Shown here piece after piece: positions 42,993-52,216 of a stretch of 64,000 bases of DNA. Every line of letters starts with the position of its first letter. Position 1 is the stretch's first letter. A program made the translations under genes and the position numbers. The stretch is from Nocardia sp. MH4 (GTDB lineage Bacteria > Actinomycetota > Actinomycetes > Mycobacteriales > Mycobacteriaceae), in assembly GCF_019266065.1 (NCBI RefSeq), contig NZ_LPNR01000101.1, positions 41,037 through 105,036 of the forward strand. Reading direction: 5' to 3'. Under the pieces are notes generated by a model. That model saw nothing but the letters and a program-made list of their open reading frames with translations. It had not been told where the DNA came from and did no database searches.

Positions 42993-44084
42993 GTGAGCGT
43001 CGCGGTGTGTCTGCTGCTCTATGGATTCACCGTCGCTGTCCTGGCGCCGCGGGTGCTGCGCCGATTCACCAGTGGTGGTATGGCGCCGCGCCTCGGCGTG
43101 GCGGCCTGGTTGAGCGCGATCGTTTCGGTCGGCGTTTCCGCTGTCCTCGCTGTCCTCGCATTCGTCGCCGATGGGATACGCGACCTTGCCAAACCCGGAG
43201 GGCCGGGCATTCTGGACGAGTGCTTTCTCCAGTTACACGATGCCGCGATCGGCCGCTATGGCGGGTTCGTGCAGGTCGGCCTGTTGGCCTTGACCGCCGC
43301 CGCCGCGGTGGCAGGTTCGACGCTGGCCTACAAATTGATACGCACCCTGCTGCAGGCGCGAAGCACGACCCACGAGCACTCTCGGATGGCACGCATCGCG
43401 GGCCGCCATCACGCCGGGCTGGGCGCGGTGGTCATCGATGTCGATGAACCGGTTGCCTATTGCGTCGCAGGCAGTCCACCCACGATCGTGGTCACCGAGG
43501 GCATCATCGCGACTCTCGAAGACCGTCACCTTTTGGCCGTCCTCGCGCACGAGCGAGCGCACCTGAGGGGCCGTCATCATCTACTCCTCGCATTGACCCG
43601 AGGACTCGTCTCAGTTTTCCCGCGCATCGCTCTGTTCCATACAGCGGCAAGGGAAGTCGCACTACTCGTCGAGATGTGTGCCGACGATGCGGCCGCCCGT
43701 ACACACGGCCGCCGCACTGTCTTGGAAGCACTGATCGCACTGTCGCATGGCCGCGAAACTGTAGGTGTGCTCGGTGCCGCCGGAGTGGGGGTAGACGCGC
43801 GGATCGCCCGACTGGCCACACCAGCAGAGCCCGCGCAGCGGGTGCGCGCCCGCCTGCGCCTCAGCACCGCGACCGCACTGGTGACCATCGGTCCGCTGAT
43901 CGCCGCGCTGCTGGCAGCAGTCGGAATCGCGATCTGCGCCGACGACGAGCGCGGTGAAGGCATTACTATGGGGCACCACCGAGCCGACGGGATCTCATTG
44001 GCGATCACGCCGTTCGGCTGCGACGGTCACCGACAGACCGACGCCGCGAAGATGCCGGTGCCGACCGAGCGGATGGCGCGGTGA
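42993..44084 (+). CDS. M56 (BlaR1/MecR1-type) membrane metallopeptidase, copy B
   Basis: A 363-residue homologue of the protein at 11833: the same N-terminal helices (VSVAVCLLLYGFTVAVLAP) and zinc motif HERAH (186-190), with LVEMCADDAAA carrying the likely third ligand, here beside a Cys. It has an extra ~45-residue C-terminal tail with His and Cys (ITMGHHRADG, FGCDGHRQ). The GTG start follows GAAAGG and aligns with copy A. It is convergent with a blaI gene 6 bp away, a repressor/protease pair as in bla and mec loci, though no sensor domain is present. Confidence 0.87.
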   Translation: MSVAVCLLLYGFTVAVLAPRVLRRFTSGGMAPRLGVAAWLSAIVSVGVSAVLAVLAFVADGIRDLAKPGGPGILDECFLQLHDAAIGRYGGFVQVGLLALTAAAAVAGSTLAYKLIRTLLQARSTTHEHSRMARIAGRHHAGLGAVVIDVDEPVAYCVAGSPPTIVVTEGIIATLEDRHLLAVLAHERAHLRGRHHLLLALTRGLVSVFPRIALFHTAAREVALLVEMCADDAAARTHGRRTVLEALIALSHGRETVGVLGAAGVGVDARIARLATPAEPAQRVRARLRLSTATALVTIGPLIAALLAAVGIAICADDERGEGITMGHHRADGISLAITPFGCDGHRQTDAAKMPVPTERMAR

Positions 44085-44090
44085 CACAGA

Positions 44091-44492
44091 TCATTTCGAA
44101 GGTAGCCGCAGAAGGGACTCCGAAGCGTTCGACTGTCGATACCGGACCAATGCCGCACACAGACTCTCGGATTGCTCGCCGCTGATCCCTTCCACGAAAC
44201 AGGCGAGGACCGTGGCTGACTCGCCCCCTGCGCGGAGCGCGTCGTGCATCAGTCGCGCCCCATATTCTTCTCGCGTCAAGACAGGCACGTACCTGTATGC
44301 CTTACTCTCACGCACTTGGTCGAGCCAGCCCTTGCGATGCAGATTGGTCATCGTCGACAGCACCGTCGTGTATGCCAGGGACCGGTCGCCGGACAAGTCC
44401 TCGAACACTTCCCGAACCGTGGTCGGCCCCGCGCGCTGCCACAAGCGATCCATTACCGCAGACTCCAGCACTCCGAATCCTCGCGAACCCAT
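44091..44492 (-). CDS. blaI: BlaI/MecI-family repressor 2
   Basis: A 133-residue winged-helix repressor with LESAVMDRLW, TVREVFEDLSGD and AYTTVLSTMTNLHRKGWLDQ, so the recognition helix nearly matches copies 1 and 3, while the C-terminal half is the most diverged. One Cys in the dimerisation helix (TVLACFVEG) and one in SLCAAL; no CopY-type cluster. ATG 44492 follows GGGAGG. Convergent with M56 gene B. It may bind the same operators as the other two copies. Confidence 0.9.
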   Translation of the reverse strand: MGSRGFGVLESAVMDRLWQRAGPTTVREVFEDLSGDRSLAYTTVLSTMTNLHRKGWLDQVRESKAYRYVPVLTREEYGARLMHDALRAGGESATVLACFVEGISGEQSESLCAALVRYRQSNASESLLRLPSK

Positions 44493-44610
44493 TGCCGGCC
44501 TCCCTACCTCGAGGCGAACGCGTCGCATGCATCCTCATGGCAACGAACCGCCGCTCCGCGCACAACCGGAAGAAAGGCGGGCCCGCGACCCGAGTCGGTC
44601 AGCGATACAT

Positions 44611-44631
44611 CCTACGTACATAGATAGTATT
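44611..44631. promoter_or_regulatory. BlaI-type operator upstream of blaI-2
   Basis: On the minus strand AATACTAT-CTATG-TACGTAGG. Confidence 0.65.
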
Positions 44632-44771
44632 GACACCGCCTGCGAATCGGCGCAACATTTCCCAGCCGCACGATCAAGTAGTTACGCACCAGAAACGCCC
44701 CCGTCACGGCACCATCCGTCTCGGGCGACATTGCGGAATCGACAATCCCGCAACACAGCGGAAGCCGATCT

Positions 44772-44792
44772 TCTACTAAGCTAGGTAGTAGA
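44772..44792. promoter_or_regulatory. BlaI-type operator before multicopper oxidase gene
   Basis: TCTACTAA-GCTAG-GTAGTAGA; the outer seven bases of each arm are perfectly complementary. Confidence 0.8.
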
Positions 44793-44884
44793 TATTTGCT
44801 AGTCTGAACTGAGCCCGAAGTCACTCGCACGTTCGATCGCAGTCGAGCGGGGTCCTTCGGATGACCACGCACAAGGGAGAGTCC

Positions 44885-46456
44885 ATGCCGTCCAGTCACC
44901 TTCCTTCCGTCCCGATGAGTCGGCGCGGGTTCCTCGCGCTCGGGACCGGCGCGGCCACCGCCGCCGTACTCACCGCCTGTTCGCAGAACCCGCCTGGTGC
45001 GCGGACCCTCGTCGAACCGGGATCCGAAGCCGTCCAGGCCGCGGAGAACAGCCGTCGAGCCGCCGACGCCACCGTCCGGGAGGTCACCCTGCGTGCTGAG
45101 CCGACGACCCTGGACCTCGGCGGCGTCCAGGTTCGCAGCTGGGCCTTCGGAAACACCCTGCCCGGGCAGGAGATTCGGATCCGTCGTGGGGAGGTGCTGC
45201 GTGCCGATATCACCAATTCGCTCCCAGCTCCGACCACCGTGCACTGGCATGGCATCGCGTTGCGCAACGACATGGACGGGGTTCCCGACGTCACCCAGTC
45301 CGCGATCGCACCCGGCGGCACCTTTCGCTACGAGTTCGCGGCGCCCGATGCCGGAACGTACTTCTTCCACCCGCATGTCGGTGTGCAGTTGGATCGCGGG
45401 CTGTACGCACCGCTGATCATCGAGGACCCCGAAGACGGCAAGGACTACGACCTGGAAGCCGTTGTCGTGCTGGATGACTGGCTCGACGGCGTCGACGGGC
45501 GCAACCCCGACAGCGAGCTCGAACAGTTGCGTGCCAAAGGCATGGCAGGCATGAACATGGGCGGAGCAGCACCGTCGGGAGGTGGCCACGGCGGCATGGA
45601 CATGGGCGGGGCGACCACGACCATGGCGATGCCCACCGACCCCAACGCACCTCTCGGTGAAGACCCGGGCGATGTCACCTACCCGTACTACCTGATAAAC
45701 GGCCGAATCGGCACCGACCCTGTCACCTTCGCAGGACGTCCCGGCCAGCGGATGCGTCTGCGGATCATCAACGCCGCATCCGACACTGCGTTCCGTTTCG
45801 CTGTCGGCGGCCATCAGCTTCGCATCACGCACAGCGACGGCTTTCCCGTGCAACCGCAGCCGGCTTCGAACCTGCTGATCAGCATGGGCGAGCGGTACGA
45901 CGTCATCGTCGATCTGGCCGACGGCGTCTTTCCCGTGGTCGCCGTTCCCGAGGGCAAGACCGGGCCACAAGGGTTCGCGTTGATTCGTACCGGCGGGGGA
46001 ACCCCGCCCCCGCGCGACGTGCGCCCCACCGAACTCGCCGCCGTGCCCGTCACCGCGACGGTACTGACGGCGGCTGATGCTGTTCGGCTCCCTGCCCGCA
46101 AACCCGACAAGACGCACGACGTGACCCTCGCCGTGGATGACAAGAAATACGTCTGGACCATCAACGGGAAAGCTTTCCCCGACCACGCGCCGCTCGACGT
46201 GTCCGAGGGGCAGCGGGTTCGCCTGCGATTCGTCAACAAGACCATGATGTTCCATCCCATGCATCTGCACGGCCATACGTTCCAGGTGGTCACCCCAGCA
46301 GGCAATGGCCCGCGCAAGGACACCTCGATCGTGCTGCCGATGAAGACTCTCGAAGTCGATTTCGACACCGACAATCCCGGACAGTGGATGGTGCACTGCC
46401 ACAACATCTATCACGGCGAGGCGGGAATGATGGCCGTGGTGTCGTATGTGAGTTGA
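44885..46456 (+). CDS. mmcO: Multicopper oxidase (MmcO-like cuprous oxidase)
   Basis: A 523-residue exported oxidase that converts Cu(I) to Cu(II) with O2. Tat-type signal SRRGFLALG and a lipobox LTAC. Copper ligands are complete: HWHG (first cupredoxin domain), HPHVG, HPMHLHGH and HCHNIYHGEAGM with the type-1 Cys-His-Met. A Met/Gly/His-rich insert (MAGMNMGG...GGHGGMDMGG) near residues 220-250 is typical for copper-handling oxidases. ATG 44885 follows GGGAGAG. Mycobacterial MmcO sits beside lpqS-cysK2; here it lies 4 kb from cassette B and has its own BlaI-type operator. Convergent with nuoN. Confidence 0.94.
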   Translation: MPSSHLPSVPMSRRGFLALGTGAATAAVLTACSQNPPGARTLVEPGSEAVQAAENSRRAADATVREVTLRAEPTTLDLGGVQVRSWAFGNTLPGQEIRIRRGEVLRADITNSLPAPTTVHWHGIALRNDMDGVPDVTQSAIAPGGTFRYEFAAPDAGTYFFHPHVGVQLDRGLYAPLIIEDPEDGKDYDLEAVVVLDDWLDGVDGRNPDSELEQLRAKGMAGMNMGGAAPSGGGHGGMDMGGATTTMAMPTDPNAPLGEDPGDVTYPYYLINGRIGTDPVTFAGRPGQRMRLRIINAASDTAFRFAVGGHQLRITHSDGFPVQPQPASNLLISMGERYDVIVDLADGVFPVVAVPEGKTGPQGFALIRTGGGTPPPRDVRPTELAAVPVTATVLTAADAVRLPARKPDKTHDVTLAVDDKKYVWTINGKAFPDHAPLDVSEGQRVRLRFVNKTMMFHPMHLHGHTFQVVTPAGNGPRKDTSIVLPMKTLEVDFDTDNPGQWMVHCHNIYHGEAGMMAVVSYVS

Positions 46457-46483
46457 TCCGAGACCGTGTGCCGCGCAATCGAA

Positions 46484-47917
46484 TCAGGGCACAGCGAGGG
46501 AACCCTGCATCGCGTTCAGGATCGGACCGGCGAAGATGCCGATCAGGATCGATGCGGTCGCTGCACTGTAGGCGACCGCCCCGGCGACGGAGAACGGCCC
46601 CGGACGTTCTCCGTCGATGGCTGGCTTGCCGCTCACGGCAGGAACGATCCATCGCAGGTAGTAGAAGACGCTGGCCACCGCGTTGATCAGCGCGAGCACG
46701 ACCAACCAGTCGAACCCGGCGTCGAAGGCGGCGGTGAAGACCATCAGTTTGCCCACGAAGACACCGGTGGGTGGAGTTCCGATGAGACCGAGCAGGCAGA
46801 CGATGAGTGCGATGACCAGCGCGGGTTTGTGGCGGATCAGCCCGGTGTAGTCGGTGATGGTGTGCGACCGAGGTAGCGCGCAGACCACCGCGAACACGCC
46901 GAGATTGGTGAGGGCGTAGGCCGCCAGATACAGCAGCACGGCGGGCAGCGCGAGTGTGCTGCGGTCGGCGGCGACTACGCCGACAAGTAGGTAGCCGACC
47001 TGGCTGATCGTCGAGTAGCCGAGCAGACGACGGACATCGGTCTGGAAGAAGGCCGCGAAGTTTCCCAATGTCATCGACAGTGCGGCGATGATGGCAAGGA
47101 GCAGCCGCCAATTCAGACCGCTCGGGTCGAGCACGAGCGCGCCGAGCCGGTAGATGGCGACGACCGCACCGAGTTTGGGCACCGTTGTGATGATGGCGGC
47201 GACAGCGGGGCGGGCACCCTGGGTTACGTCGGGCACCCAGAAGTGCACGGGGACAGCCCCGGCTTTGAACAACAGTCCGCTCAGTACCGCGACGGCACCG
47301 ATGCCGAGCGCGGCGCGCGGCGCGTCGTAGGTGGTCGTCGCCAACAGCGGGTAGTCCGTGCCGCCACCTACGCCGAGCAGCAGCGTCGCACCGAAGAGCA
47401 TCGTGGTGCCGAACAACGCCCCCATCAGGTAGAACTTCAACGCCGCCTCGGTGCCGAGTGAGTCCTTGCCGAACGCGGTGAGCGCGTACAGGGGAATGCT
47501 GGCGAGGAGATAGCCGGTGAGCAGAACCAGCAAGTCGTTGGCCCCGGCCAGCAGGATCGCGCCGAGCCCACCCAGCACCAGCAAGACCACGAACTCCGAT
47601 TCCCGCGCATTGCCTCGGGTTTCGGACTGCGACATCGCGAGCAACAGCAGAATCGAACCGGCCACAGTGATGCGCACCGTATTGGTCGCGGTGTCGATGC
47701 CGTAGCTGCCGTCGAACAGTGTGTAGACATCGCGTTGCCACACCACCACCGTCGTGGCGATGGTTGTCGTCGCGGCGACCGCCGCGAGCATCCGCACCGG
47801 CCACTGCCTGGTACGCGGCAGGAACGAGCCGAGGAGTAATCCGAGGACAGCGGCCAGTGCGAGGGCCGCTTCGGGTACGAGGGCGAGCAGGTCCGCGACC
47901 ATCATGTCGTCAGACAT
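46484..47917 (-). CDS. nuoN: Complex-I-like antiporter subunit NuoN
   Basis: A 477-residue, 14-helix Mrp-type proton-channel subunit. It has SESRGNARESEFVVLL-like helix ends, the half-channel motif FKAGAVPVHFWVPDV with its Lys, the AAIITTVPKLGAV helix and LIGTPPTGVFVGKL. The start at 47917 (MSDD) has GGAG upstream; alternatives at 47926 and 47935 exist. It is the last gene of the truncated nuo operon, 19 bp after nuoM. Confidence 0.9.
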   Translation of the reverse strand: MSDDMMVADLLALVPEAALALAAVLGLLLGSFLPRTRQWPVRMLAAVAATTTIATTVVVWQRDVYTLFDGSYGIDTATNTVRITVAGSILLLLAMSQSETRGNARESEFVVLLVLGGLGAILLAGANDLLVLLTGYLLASIPLYALTAFGKDSLGTEAALKFYLMGALFGTTMLFGATLLLGVGGGTDYPLLATTTYDAPRAALGIGAVAVLSGLLFKAGAVPVHFWVPDVTQGARPAVAAIITTVPKLGAVVAIYRLGALVLDPSGLNWRLLLAIIAALSMTLGNFAAFFQTDVRRLLGYSTISQVGYLLVGVVAADRSTLALPAVLLYLAAYALTNLGVFAVVCALPRSHTITDYTGLIRHKPALVIALIVCLLGLIGTPPTGVFVGKLMVFTAAFDAGFDWLVVLALINAVASVFYYLRWIVPAVSGKPAIDGERPGPFSVAGAVAYSAATASILIGIFAGPILNAMQGSLAVP

Positions 47918-47936
47918 CTGGTCCATCTCCCCCATC

Positions 47937-49430
47937 TCAGCGCCCCACCAGCAGACCGAGCATCCGAGCGGCGGGTTCGATGACGTCGAGCAGGAAACGC
48001 GGGAATACCCCGATCACCACCGAACCCACCATCAGGGGAATGATCGACACTGCTTCGCGGCCGGTGAAATCCGGGAACGTCCCACTCGTCGAGTCGCCGA
48101 GGAACATTCGCTGATAGGCGCGCAGCAGCAGCGCCGCGGTGATCAGAATGCCCAGTACTGACAATGCGGTATACACCGGCGCGGGTGCGAACGATCCCGT
48201 GAAGATCTGGAACTCGGCGATGAACCCGGAGAACCCGGGCAGGCCGAGCGAGGCGAATACCGCAGCGGCGGTGACGGCGGCGAAAACTGGTGCCTGCCCT
48301 GCCAAGCCGCCGTAGGCGTCGATCTCGTAAGTCCGCCGGCGTTCGTAGAGCACTCCCGCGAGCAGAAACAGTGCGCCCGTGATCAGGCCGTGGCTGACCA
48401 TCTGGGTCACAGCGCCGGTGATCGCCAATGTGCGCGCTTGTTCGGTGTTGTCGGCGACCAGCCCGGCCGCACCGACGGCAAGGACGATGTAGCCCATGTG
48501 GTTGACCGAGGTATAGGCGATCATCCGTTTGAAGTTGGTCTGCGCGAGGGCGACCAGTGCTCCGTATAGGACGCTGATCACTCCGACGATCACGATCACC
48601 AGTGCGTAGCGTCGCCACTGGTCGGGCAGCATCGGCATCGCGATCCGCACGAAACCGTAGGTGCCGAGTTTGAGCAGCACGCCGGCCAGGATGGCCGATC
48701 CGGCGGCCGGGGCCTCGGTATGCGCGGGCGGGAGCCACGTGTGGAAGGGCACTGTCGGTGTCTTGATAGCGAGGCCGACCACGATGGCGGCGAGCGCGAC
48801 CGCACCGCGAGCACCAGTGCCTGCCAATGGGTTTGCCTCGGTCAACTCGACCATGTCGAAGGTGTGCGGATCTGCCGCGAGGTACAGGACGATGAAACCG
48901 AGCAGCAGGGCCAGCGAGCCGATGAAGGTGTAGAGGAAGAACTGCAACGCCGCCCGCCGCGCCTGTCCGTGCCCCCAGCCGTTGATCACGAAGTACATGC
49001 CGACGATCGACAGGTCGAAGAAGACGAAGAACAGCACCAGGTCGAGGGACACGAACGCGCCGAGGCAGACGCTTTCGAGGAACAGGAACAATGCGGCGTA
49101 GAACCGAACCCGGCGGGTCTCGCGCAGCGAATAGATCGCGCAGGCCGCGAACAGCACAGTGGTCAGAGCGACAAGCGGCAGACTGAATCCGTCGATGCCC
49201 ACGTGATAGCTGGAACCGACGGTAGGAATCCAGGAGCGACGCTCCTCGTAGGCGAACCCGCCGTCGACGGGCGGGGTCCGGCGATAATCGATCCACAACC
49301 CCACGACCAGCACGACATCGACCGCGCTGACCACGACCCACGTCCATCGCGACACTCGGTCGCCGATGCGCGGCACGGCCAGCAGCACAGCTGCCACGAC
49401 CATCGGCAGGAACACCAGAATGCTGAGCAC
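47937..49430 (-). CDS. nuoM: Complex-I-like antiporter subunit NuoM
   Basis: A 497-residue proton-channel subunit. Motifs: GIDGFSLPLVALTTVLF, the Glu-containing helix FLESVCLGAFVSLDLVLFFVFFDLSIVGMYFVI, PFHTWLPPAHTEAPAAGSAILAGVLLKLGTYGF in parts, and NHMGY. Key Glu and Lys of the proton path look intact. Follows nuoL after a 49-bp gap. Confidence 0.92.
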   Translation of the reverse strand: MLSILVFLPMVVAAVLLAVPRIGDRVSRWTWVVVSAVDVVLVVGLWIDYRRTPPVDGGFAYEERRSWIPTVGSSYHVGIDGFSLPLVALTTVLFAACAIYSLRETRRVRFYAALFLFLESVCLGAFVSLDLVLFFVFFDLSIVGMYFVINGWGHGQARRAALQFFLYTFIGSLALLLGFIVLYLAADPHTFDMVELTEANPLAGTGARGAVALAAIVVGLAIKTPTVPFHTWLPPAHTEAPAAGSAILAGVLLKLGTYGFVRIAMPMLPDQWRRYALVIVIVGVISVLYGALVALAQTNFKRMIAYTSVNHMGYIVLAVGAAGLVADNTEQARTLAITGAVTQMVSHGLITGALFLLAGVLYERRRTYEIDAYGGLAGQAPVFAAVTAAAVFASLGLPGFSGFIAEFQIFTGSFAPAPVYTALSVLGILITAALLLRAYQRMFLGDSTSGTFPDFTGREAVSIIPLMVGSVVIGVFPRFLLDVIEPAARMLGLLVGR

Positions 49431-49479
49431 GCTTACCTCACCTCTATTCGCAGCAAATTCGTCACTGTGACAACGTGAT

Positions 49480-51336
49480 TCATCGCAGGATCAGCACAAT
49501 CACAGCGAGCAGCAGCAGACCTACCACCGCTTGGGCGTAGTACTGGTGCACCTGGCCCGTTTCCAGATGGCGCGCCCATCGCCCCACACCGCGTGCCGCG
49601 GCGGCGGTATCGCGCACTGCGGCATCAAGTGGCTTCTCCACGCGCTGATCGAGATCGTGAGAAAACGCCAGAGTTGTGGTGGCCGTGGCATACACGCCGC
49701 GGTTGAGCACCCGGTCGTCGAAATCGGCCAGCCATCGCGCCACGGTGAGCGTCGGCACGACCACCGCGTAATGCGCAGCCTTCTCCAGCCCGAACCAGTC
49801 GGCAGCCAGCGCCGGTGCGGGAAGGTCGCCGCGACGAAGAATCACCGCACGCACGACCAACACGGTCAACACCGCGATAAGACCCGACACCCCCAGTTCC
49901 CACCAGGTGGCTTCGACCATCGCTCCCCCGTCGACGATGTCGGCGAATCTGTCACGCACCCAGGGCAGTACGGCGGCTCCCCCGACCGCGGTGACGGCAG
50001 CCAGCACCACCAGCGACAGCCGTTCGCTGGCATTCACCCGACGAGTTCCGACCTCCTCGGTGTCCCGGAAGCTGTCTGTGTCGGCGGTCGGCCGGGACCA
50101 CACAAGCACGAGTGCGCGACCCGCGTACACCGCGCTGAGCACGGCGGCGACCAAACCGGCCAGGTACAACGCGATCGAATCAGATCGGGCCGCGGCGAGT
50201 ACGGCATCTTTGGTCGGCCACAGCGCAAACGGCGGCACGCCCGCCAGACTGAGGGCACCGACGGTGAAGGTCACGCCGACGATTGGATAGGTACGCGCCA
50301 CCCCACGCAGACCCGTGAGCTGTTTGGTTCCCAGCGCCGAGAGCCACGCACCCGCACCGAGGAACAACAGACTCTTCGTCGCGGCGTGCGCAACGAGTTG
50401 TCCTGTCCCCGCCGCGATGCCACCGACGCCGGCGGCAACGACGATGAAGCCGATTTGAGCACAGGTAGACGCGGCAAGCAGCTGTTTCAAGTCGGCCTGG
50501 CACACGGCAACGGCGCCTAGCACGATCGCGGTGGCGACTCCGATCCAAGCCGTAGTCGGACCTGCCCACGAGGTGGATGCGAGCAGGGGCTGCATCCGAA
50601 GGAGCAGGTACGCACCCGCGGCAACCATCGTGGCGGAGTGCAACAGCGCCGACACCGGACTCGGGCCCGACATGGCACGTGACAGCCAGAAGCTGAATGG
50701 AAGTTGTGCGGATTTGCCCAGTGCGGCAAGCAGCACCCCAGCAGCCACGACATCACGCCATCCGCCCTCGACACCGGCAGCGGAAACCATTGCGAGAGTG
50801 CCGTCTCCACCTGCCAACAGAGCACCGGCGGCGAGATACAGACCTACATCGCCGGTGCGGGTGGTCAGGAAGGCCACCAGGCCAGAAGACACGCGATAGT
50901 CGTCACGCCAATGAAAACCGATCAGTGCGTAGGACGCGGCGCCCATGATCTCCCACGCCATCAGCAACGTGACGATGTTCTGCGCAACCACCGTGGTGAG
51001 CATTGCCGCGGCGAAGACGAGCATGAGACCGTAGAACCGAGCACGTGGTTGGTCGGCACTCAGGTCGCCGGTCGCGAACACGAGCACCGCGGTGGTCACC
51101 GCGGCGACGGTGACGATCATGACCGCCGACAGCCCGTCCACCCCGACCACGAACGGTATCCCTGCCAGCAGCGGAGCCGACCCACTCGGCCGATCGACCG
51201 CGGTGAGCACGGCCAGCACCGTACTCACCGCCGCGACCGTGACACCGAGCATCGGCGCGACGTGGTCGACACGGCGGCCACACACCAGCAGGGCCACGCC
51301 GACCACACCCGGCAGCGCGATCAGCGACCACAGCAT
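49480..51336 (-). CDS. nuoL: Complex-I-like antiporter subunit NuoL
   Basis: A 618-residue subunit with the two Mrp-antiporter domains, the LLHSATMVAAGAYLLLR helix, FGKSAQLPF-like motif (LGKSAQLPFSFWLSRAM) and a C-terminal long amphipathic segment ending in a membrane anchor (VVGLLLLAVIVLIL). Length and layout are normal for NuoL. It lies 4 bp after nuoK. Presence of L, M and N means that the complete proton-pumping arm is encoded. Confidence 0.92.
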   Translation of the reverse strand: MLWSLIALPGVVGVALLVCGRRVDHVAPMLGVTVAAVSTVLAVLTAVDRPSGSAPLLAGIPFVVGVDGLSAVMIVTVAAVTTAVLVFATGDLSADQPRARFYGLMLVFAAAMLTTVVAQNIVTLLMAWEIMGAASYALIGFHWRDDYRVSSGLVAFLTTRTGDVGLYLAAGALLAGGDGTLAMVSAAGVEGGWRDVVAAGVLLAALGKSAQLPFSFWLSRAMSGPSPVSALLHSATMVAAGAYLLLRMQPLLASTSWAGPTTAWIGVATAIVLGAVAVCQADLKQLLAASTCAQIGFIVVAAGVGGIAAGTGQLVAHAATKSLLFLGAGAWLSALGTKQLTGLRGVARTYPIVGVTFTVGALSLAGVPPFALWPTKDAVLAAARSDSIALYLAGLVAAVLSAVYAGRALVLVWSRPTADTDSFRDTEEVGTRRVNASERLSLVVLAAVTAVGGAAVLPWVRDRFADIVDGGAMVEATWWELGVSGLIAVLTVLVVRAVILRRGDLPAPALAADWFGLEKAAHYAVVVPTLTVARWLADFDDRVLNRGVYATATTTLAFSHDLDQRVEKPLDAAVRDTAAAARGVGRWARHLETGQVHQYYAQAVVGLLLLAVIVLILR

Positions 51337-51340
51337 CGCC

Positions 51341-51643
51341 TCAGCCCTTCAGATCGTCGGCCATATCGACCATGTCGATGTCGCGGGCCCGGAAAATGGC
51401 CGTCGTGACAGCGAACCCAGCCGCCATCTCCACCGCCATGGCTGTCATCGCGACCAGCACGAGCACTTGGGGGTCGGCGGATGGCCAGGCGAAATACCAG
51501 AACGCGACTGCGGCGACGATGACCGCGTTGATCATCAGTTCCACGCCCATCATGATCATCACGATGGACTGCTGAGACAGCACTCCGTAGAGCCCGATGC
51601 TGAACAAGGCCGCGGCGAGCAGCAGGAATTCGGGCAGATTCAT
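51341..51643 (-). CDS. nuoK: Complex-I-like subunit NuoK
   Basis: A 100-residue, three-helix protein with the conserved intramembrane Glu in MMMGVELMINAVIVAA and a second Glu in MAMAVEMAAGFAVTTAIF. Both are the Glu residues known to matter for proton transfer in NuoK. ATGA overlap with nuoJ. Confidence 0.93.
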   Translation of the reverse strand: MNLPEFLLLAAALFSIGLYGVLSQQSIVMIMMGVELMINAVIVAAVAFWYFAWPSADPQVLVLVAMTAMAVEMAAGFAVTTAIFRARDIDMVDMADDLKG

Positions 51644-52203
51644 CGGAACACTCCTCCCTCGAGGGGATCGTCGGGAATGCGCCGGTCGAGCCGGTCGCCG
51701 TAGCGGTCGTAGCGGCCCCGGTGAGTCGCCAGCACCACCGTCGACACAATCGTGGCGAACAGCACCAGCCCGACAATGATCATCACGAGCATCTTCGAGC
51801 CCATGATGGACTCACCGAGCTGAACCGTCGGGTCGGCGGGCAGCGGTTGCTCCCGTTCCGGCCAGTCGACCAGCAGCGCGACGCTCGCCAGCCCGAGAAA
51901 GACCACCACCGAAATGCCCAGCGACGCTTTCTGGTTATGCACCATCGACATCGGCATCAACCCGGCCGGGTTCATCATGTACATGATCATGAACACCACC
52001 ATGATGACCATCTCCATGATCATCATCAGGACGACGAGGACACCGAGGTAGGCCAGGTCGACCAGAAACACGGTGCCCGCGGCGAAGCAGAACGACAGCA
52101 GCAGCGCGAAGGTCGCGCGCGCCATCGAATCGACGCGGAATACCGCGAGCCCGGTCGCGACAGCTCCGACCGCGCACACCCAGAAGATCACCTGTGCCCA
52201 CAT
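51640..52203 (-). CDS. nuoJ: Complex-I-like subunit NuoJ
   Basis: A 187-residue protein with five helices, the ND6-type DLAYLGVLVVLMMIMEMVIM helix and a Met-rich loop (MNPAGLMPMSMVHN). The usual YVGAIMVLFLFV helix reads YLGVLVVLMMIMEMV. Many Met in helices and loop are unusual and could bind or tolerate copper. Confidence 0.88.
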   Translation of the reverse strand: MWAQVIFWVCAVGAVATGLAVFRVDSMARATFALLLSFCFAAGTVFLVDLAYLGVLVVLMMIMEMVIMVVFMIMYMMNPAGLMPMSMVHNQKASLGISVVVFLGLASVALLVDWPEREQPLPADPTVQLGESIMGSKMLVMIIVGLVLFATIVSTVVLATHRGRYDRYGDRLDRRIPDDPLEGGVFR

Positions 52204-52216
52204 CGTCGGCTCCTTC

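Larger units (their letters stand above)
44493..44884. other. Divergent control region of blaI-2 and the oxidase gene
   Basis: No gene seen. Two BlaI-type operators, one toward each gene. Confidence 0.65.

Noticed and set aside
44612..46414. 600-residue frame antisense to the multicopper oxidase
   Set aside because: Shadow of the oxidase gene; no recognisable domain.
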